The notes under the pieces are model-generated. The model had not been told where the DNA came from and did no database searches. It saw only the letters and a list, made by a program, of their open reading frames with translations. From Morinoia aosen (lineage: Eukaryota > Arthropoda > Malacostraca > Amphipoda > Talitridae): DNA of 64,000 nt. Below, piece after piece: positions 58,401 through 64,000 of the stretch. The stretch lies in NCBI GenBank assembly GCA_030386875.1, contig CM059566.1, forward strand, positions 40,088,068 through 40,152,067, read 5' to 3'. The translations under genes were made by a program, and so were the position numbers. The first letter of the stretch is position 1, and the number at the start of each line of letters is the position of its first letter.

Positions 58401-59829
58401 GGATTCGTTGTCGTACTCAAAATTTTAGAAAGCTTTACTAATTATTGGTGACGTAGATAGTGATTGAATTAAATAATATTAATGCATGGTTTTTTCAACG
58501 CTTCTAAAAGTTGAAATCATCGTGAAAATTTTCATCAACGTAGAGAAGATGCTGGGCACGAACAATTTGTAAATAATATCGGCCAGATTAGATGATATAA
58601 ATAAAGCTGCCAATTTCAGCATTTTACCTGAGAATGAATTTTTCAGCTTGATTTATTTGATTATGTGTACTGTGTTGACTGTGCACTGTTCCACTCAAAA
58701 TACGTTAGAAAATGTCATGCTTTAAGAAAATGAATTTTTCTGATGTAATTAAGCTACATTGAAATTAAGTGTGAACTTACAAATCATGCCCACGTTGATT
58801 GAAAACAGCCCTACATCTGGCGGTGATCCATAAAGAAATAATTACCTGAAGCTATGATATGATTACCCGAGCCTTGTGCTATACTGCAGCGACAAAAAAT
58901 AACTGGTTTTCAAGAAACTAAATCACTTTTAAATTTAAGAGCTCACGAATTAGAATTCATTTAAAATGACAACATGATCGAATCGAAAAGGCAAATTTAA
59001 ATACAAACCCTTTCGTGCAAATTTCAGTCGTGTCAGGTAATTCTGGAACCCCTCTCAGCGAAAAACAAGCCGTGAGTACGCTGATCTATAGAGTAAGCTT
59101 GGGATACTTTTTGTACTAACCCAAGGAAAGAGATCGAATAATTTCATTTAGAGCGCACAATTCGGAGGCGTTTTGTGGATTATGAGAGCTCTTTATCAGG
59201 AGGGCGCAAATATCATCCGGAGAGGCAGGTGTTTGCTGAACCATCGAGGAAGTGCTTCTATTGACCCGGACCCATCGACCGACTAGATTGGGCTTTATTG
59301 TCCTCCGTGGGCAGCTTTATGATTGGTCAGGTGCCAGAGATAACAAACGGAGATGGTTTAGGAACCTTCAAATATTGGCTGTGGCTCTTCAAGGGTGGTA
59401 ATGACGAACAGTAGCTCGCCATTAATATAAAATGGTGGTAATATAGTGTGAGTCACTGGCAGAATTAAATCTATGTAGTATATGATTATTTTAATTTCCA
59501 AGTAAATGAAAAGCAAAACAGCGTTGTATTTATATTTCCACGTTTTCACTCTGCAGTGCTGTAAATTGGCTGGAAATATCTAGGTAAATTAACTTAATGT
59601 CTCTAGTGTGACGAAATATGCCCCCTGATTATACAAGGTATATCGGGAAAGCCATCGGAATTATTAAAATCTACGCTGTGAAACCATAATATACTACGTA
59701 ATATACCCGTATACTACTTTCTGCCATTATACGTTTTTTCGTTAAACTACCATAAAATCGACCACCATTTTCTTATAAAGTCAACACTTTTTAAATGTCC
59801 AAGTTTACTTCCTTCCGAACGTGAGTTTC
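58401..59829. other. No supported gene
   Basis: Mostly unique sequence. The stretch 59160-59350 is GC-richer and has a plus frame of about 55 codons (DRLDWALLSSVGSFMIGQV) with no recognised domain. Upstream parts of the LINE may extend into 58400-58600 beyond recognition. Confidence 0.45.
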
Positions 59830-59960
59830 AATGCAAATATCTACACATTTTACACCTATCTAAACCTATGTTTCCTACGCAAGCATCTACACTTTTCTTC
59901 GTTACGCAAACATCTAAATCTATGTTTCCTACGCAAGCATCTACACTTTTCATTATTCTC
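59830..59960. repeat. Short repeat of TACGCAAGCATCTACACTTTTC
   Basis: About four interleaved copies of AAACATCTAAATCTATGTTTC and GCAAGCATCTACACTTTTC. Confidence 0.85.
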
Positions 59961-60234
59961 GTCATGTCTGTTACTACTTTTGCTTTTGCCGAATTACCAT
60001 TCTTGAAACAACTCGACAGCTCGTGTGGGAGCCGATAAGGTTTGCCTCCCTCGATCGAATGCTCCCACAGCGCCCGTTTTGGGAGCATGGGGGATCAGAA
60101 GGGGAAGAGTAGCAGCGTTAGCTCTGCAAAATGGGAACTTTGTCGTCCTGGCATCACGAGAATTAGCTGGCATCCTATCGAAAGAAATCTGATTTCACTG
60201 GGATCCGATTTCAAAATTAATATTTTAAATGGAA

Positions 60235-60560
60235 CCCGAATGCAGAAAAGGTGATTTAGCAAAAATTTCGTACCAGAATGCATATTATTCAATTTGAAAC
60301 TGGAGGTATAATGTTTGATTAAAGGAATACTATTGCAGGATGTATAATTTAACTGGAATACAATTGCAGAATGCATGATTAACCTTGAATACGATTGTAG
60401 AATGTGTGATTCAACTGGAATCCGATTGCAAAATTTTTGATTAAAGGAATACGGTTGCAGTATGTGTGATTAATTAAACTGGAATACGATTGAAGTATGT
60501 GTGGTTAATTAAACTGGAATAAGATTGAAGGATTTGTGATTTAACTGGAATACGATAGCT
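60235..60560. repeat. Degenerate ~42-bp repeat, ~8 copies
   Basis: Units resemble GTGTGATTAACTGGAATACG followed by ATTGCAGAAT. Confidence 0.85.
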
Positions 60561-61834
60561 CAAAATTTTATAAAACGCTAACCGTAAACATTTCATATTA
60601 AATATTGCATGTTCATTCGAATGTTTTTTCATGATTGTAATATCTTATTTTGCTTGATGCGCTGGTGTAAAACAAATTTAAATGATATATTACACATGCG
60701 TGCATGTGTATGCATAGATTCATATGCATAAAACATCACATTTGTAGTAATAGAGTATTGAAAATTGAAAAGTGGAATAATTTAAAAAAATGTACTCACT
60801 AGTACTTTCTTCCGCGAACACAGCCTTCTAATTGATATTTTTATACATTGTGTACACGATTTTTAAAATGTTATTAATGTTCGTATAACCATGGCCTGTT
60901 TTCGAGTGATTATTTTGAAGCCAATACAAAATCTAAAACACGTTTTTAATTTTTACTTTCCAATGGATTTTCCTTTCGTAGATGAAAGACACTCAAACCA
61001 AAACATGACAGGTGAATTCAAATAACTCAGTAATTTTTTATGGCAAATGCGTTTTGATATAATTGAAGGAAGACAGAAAAATCATTGCCTTTTTTAGGCT
61101 TGTGCGAGTTCTTAACGGACCCGTCAGCTGATGTAGCCATTTTTAAAGGAAGTTTATTGTGCATTAAACCCTAGCGGACTACGAGACGCATGGCCATTCC
61201 AGAGGCCATATAAGAAGGAATAGCTCTTGAATAAATTACTCGAGTTTGTTTCGACTTGAAAAGCTTCTCTAAAGTGCTCTTGCCGAAGATTCTTAAAAGT
61301 TTGGTCTAAAGTTAGACGCGCTCGATCTGGAAAGATAAAGGATTGATTCTTAACGCCATCTCTGATCAGAAAGACTTCATTAATAATGCAGCAGGACGAG
61401 AAAAAATAAACTACTGACATTGGTTCTTAGTTCAGGATGTGATAAAACGCAATAGTAAGCTTTCACAAACATGTGGATGCGTGAACGAATACGCACGTAT
61501 CTAATTGAAGGAGAGAAAAATAAAGGAAAAAATTGTGAAATTAGCTGTATGCACCATCTCTGGGAAACATATTCATTGAACTAGTAGTAATAATAAATTC
61601 CTGAGGAAATACAATTTTCACATCAGTGGGAATTAGCGCTTCCAGGGTAAGATGTAAGGTCTCAAAATAAGGTAAGCTTTCCTTTCGTTGTAGCAAAAAA
61701 GGGTTTTTGTTTTCTTAATGTCAGTTTTTTCCCCGGTTCTCTGCTGCACTAAATTCAGCTCCTAGTACTATCATCTCAAACTTCTGTCTTGTTTCATAAA
61801 CTTCTATCAATCTTGCTGTTTATACACTGAAAAA
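60561..61834. other. Unassigned AT-rich sequence
   Basis: Nothing recognised. Confidence 0.5.
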
Positions 61835-62230
61835 AGTTTTGTCATGAAACCGAGACACTTTTGTGTGTCATAGGCTTATACGACACACTTAATTGTGTAA
61901 GTCATGACACACTTGAACGTAAGTCAATTTTATTTCACATAAATATTTCTAAATATTTTCTAAATATTTTGAAATATTTTCTAAATATTTCATAAATATT
62001 TGTATGTAGGTTACGTTTCCCGAAACTAAAATCAATAAATATTTCTGTTTCTCAGACGGGGCACTGAGTACATTGATGCACAGACAACGTCTAAAAACGT
62101 CTGAGAATTAGAAGAAAAATTAGTGAAGGCATTCTGTTTTTTTTAGGAGAATTGGACTCAATTCGCAAAATATAAACACAGTTCGGTTGTCAACGAAAAA
62201 TTTTGAACTATTTGAAACGTGAATATATAA
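61835..62230 (+). repeat. Dispersed repeat D3, copy 2
   Basis: It matches 47866-48185 in order. It begins near ACACTGAAAAAAGTTTTGTC and contains GTGTGTCATAGGCTTATACG. A local AAATATTTCTAAATATTT expansion at 61930-62010 makes it longer. Confidence 0.6.
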
Positions 62231-63797
62231 TTTAACTCCCTCAAACACTTTAATATCTGGTCAAAGGAAATGCTCTACTGTGTTTCAAAATATTTTGAAT
62301 AACTGTTCGAGAAACAAACAGGTGCGTCAAAAAATTCTATCAGTGTATAAGCAGGGTGTTGAGACACTCCTTGTACGTGCTGTAGATTTTCCGTTCTCTT
62401 TAACGCATTCTCATAATTCTTACTGAATGCCGCCTTCCACCTTCCTCTCAAGAGAATATCTTTGTTGAGGCTAAGGAGACTCAAGCTGACTCATAATCTA
62501 ATCTTATCCTCATTTGTATACAAAAATGTGAGATAATACCGTTTATTAGTTATTACTTTCTGAACCTATGTGGGTTTTAAGCAATGGCACTTGCAACTTT
62601 TAAATACAAGCAACAACCTTATTTTATTGGAGCTATATTCATTATGTGCTAAATATTTATCAAAATTTTAATGAGTTGAAAATTACAACAAGGGAGAAAC
62701 TTTCTCAAATTCGTTGAGTTAAATATACTGCAATTTTAAAAGAATTGTCCGACAGATTCAATTCTATAAATTTAAAAGATCAACGGTCCGCCAAATAAAT
62801 CTTTGCTCACTCGCTCCTCACGCTTTTCACTTTGAAATTCGTTCTCTCACAGCAAATTCAGAACAGCCCTGTGCAGTTGGCCCCTGTCGCATTGATCCTC
62901 GGGGCTTTCTGCAGCACTTGATCCGTTTAGAAAATTCCATTCTGCCCTACCGAAGTGCTCCGTGCTACAGCTCTTATCTTGGGGACTTCCTACCCGTGGG
63001 AACAATAACTGGGCCTCAGAAACACACTCAACTTGGCCGCTTGTTCATGCGGTCCTCTACGGTCTCTGAAATAAAATAGAGACTCGCCCAGATAGGCTTT
63101 CCTTGTCAGATTTGGTAGACAGTAAAACATCCCCTGATCGCAGTCCAGAGACTCAGTTGATGCTGGCCGAGCTCGGTGTTCCTCAAGGGTTTTTCGTAGG
63201 ACCTCCGAGTTTCTCAGGGACGCAGGCTACCGTTTGAAAAAAAGTCTGTTAAATAATGTATCAGCGAATCGAGCTATCAATGTAAAGAACGGTGACGCAA
63301 CTCGGTACCTAAACGTGAAGGTACCGGGTGCCTTAGGGAAGAGTTGCGTAATTGTTAAACTTCCACTATCAATTGTATTATCAAACAGCGCTACAAAAGT
63401 ACTCTTTGTTGCAACTCATTGTTTAATTATGACGGTCCATGCAATAAGGGAAACAAATATCCGTATTATTTTTGTATATGTAATATTTGTTCTCTCGTAC
63501 TGTATTTTTAGTACACAATTAAAATGACCAGTCAATCATTAAATTTCGGCCCCCCAAAAATATATATTTTTAAAAATTTATTTTTCACAAACCGACTCAA
63601 ATTTACTTGTTTCAAAGGGCTGCATCAAACTCCGACGATATTACCTTGTGCAATATAAAATAACGTAACTGATTCTATGACAACAAAACTCATGAGACAC
63701 CCCGAAATAAAACCACCTGTAAGAATTTTAAGCCAAAGAATTGTGTTTTAAAATGCATTCTGCCTTGGATTGACTGTAAAATATGCCTATGCCCTAG
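62231..63797. other. No supported gene
   Basis: The stretch 62830-63240 is distinctly GC-richer than its surroundings but has no long frame, splice pair or repeat that I can recognise. Confidence 0.45.
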
Positions 63798-64000
63798 AAA
63801 CAAACAAACAAACAAACATCGGCATCTACAGATGCTTTATTTACAATTCAAGCCTGATACATATCACCTTGTCCATTGGTTTTTCAAATGCCTTATAACT
63901 AACACCAGGACGCCATATGACGCTGTCCCCCGGTCAAGACCGGTACCGATTTTAGACACCTGGGTAGAGTGGGGTATTGTGCTTGGTATTTTTCCCTTAT
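63798..64000 (-). mobile_element. tRNA-derived SINE, second copy, cut by the window end
   Basis: It opens with (AAAC)n, the reverse of the (GTTT)n tail, then GCATCTACAGATGCTTTATT, GTTATAAGGCATTTGAAAA in reverse, and a CCCGGTCAAGACCGG stretch. It aligns with the body of the copy at 35487-35783 at roughly 85 percent by eye. The tRNA-like head lies beyond position 64000. Confidence 0.87.

Noticed and set aside
62830-63240. GC-rich island as an exon or RNA gene
   Set aside because: Stops occur in all frames and there is no tRNA or rRNA resemblance. It is noted only as compositionally different.

Overview
This is eukaryotic nuclear DNA, most likely from an arthropod. The support is an AT-rich background, a gene with GT/AG introns, decayed Jockey/CR1-type LINEs, a tRNA-derived SINE, Helitron-like insertions, many short TTAA-flanked MITEs and an extreme load of tandem repeats. 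There is no operon structure, no CRISPR array and no bacterial signal. The species cannot be named from the sequence.

Only one protein-coding gene is well supported. It is on the + strand: a long exon at 19711-22359 joins in phase 0 to a second exon at 23133-24140. The predicted product has about 1218 residues and is secreted, highly polar and rich in K/R/Q/N/P/S. It has dibasic processing-like sites, a lone CX5C cysteine pair and ten glutamine-rich 9-residue repeats near the C-terminus. I do not recognise the family. A 5' untranslated exon must lie upstream, because a splice acceptor abuts the ATG. An alternative 3' structure through a 32-nt microexon is possible.

The rest is repeat landscape. 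Left part (1-19.7 kb): two Helitron-like 5' ends, MITEs, a + strand LINE remnant (2648-3308) and about twenty minisatellites. Middle (25-46 kb): a 2.7-kb array of 78-bp units (26773-29480), a 1.6-kb array of 17-bp units (33632-35250), a full SINE (35487-35783), several MITEs and 29-100-bp arrays. Right part (46-64 kb): more MITEs, one carrying a 184-bp Helitron-like insertion at an exact A^T site, a perfect 115-bp inverted repeat inside a segment flanked by 15-bp direct repeats (54282-54709), a minus-strand LINE remnant (57010-58400) split by a MITE, and a second SINE copy cut by the window end.

The longest open frames apart from the gene (972, 558 and 487 codons) are by-products of tandem arrays and should not be annotated as proteins. 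I found no multi-gene system. The most interesting items are the unrecognised secreted protein, the nested Helitron/MITE insertions and the long perfect inverted repeat.
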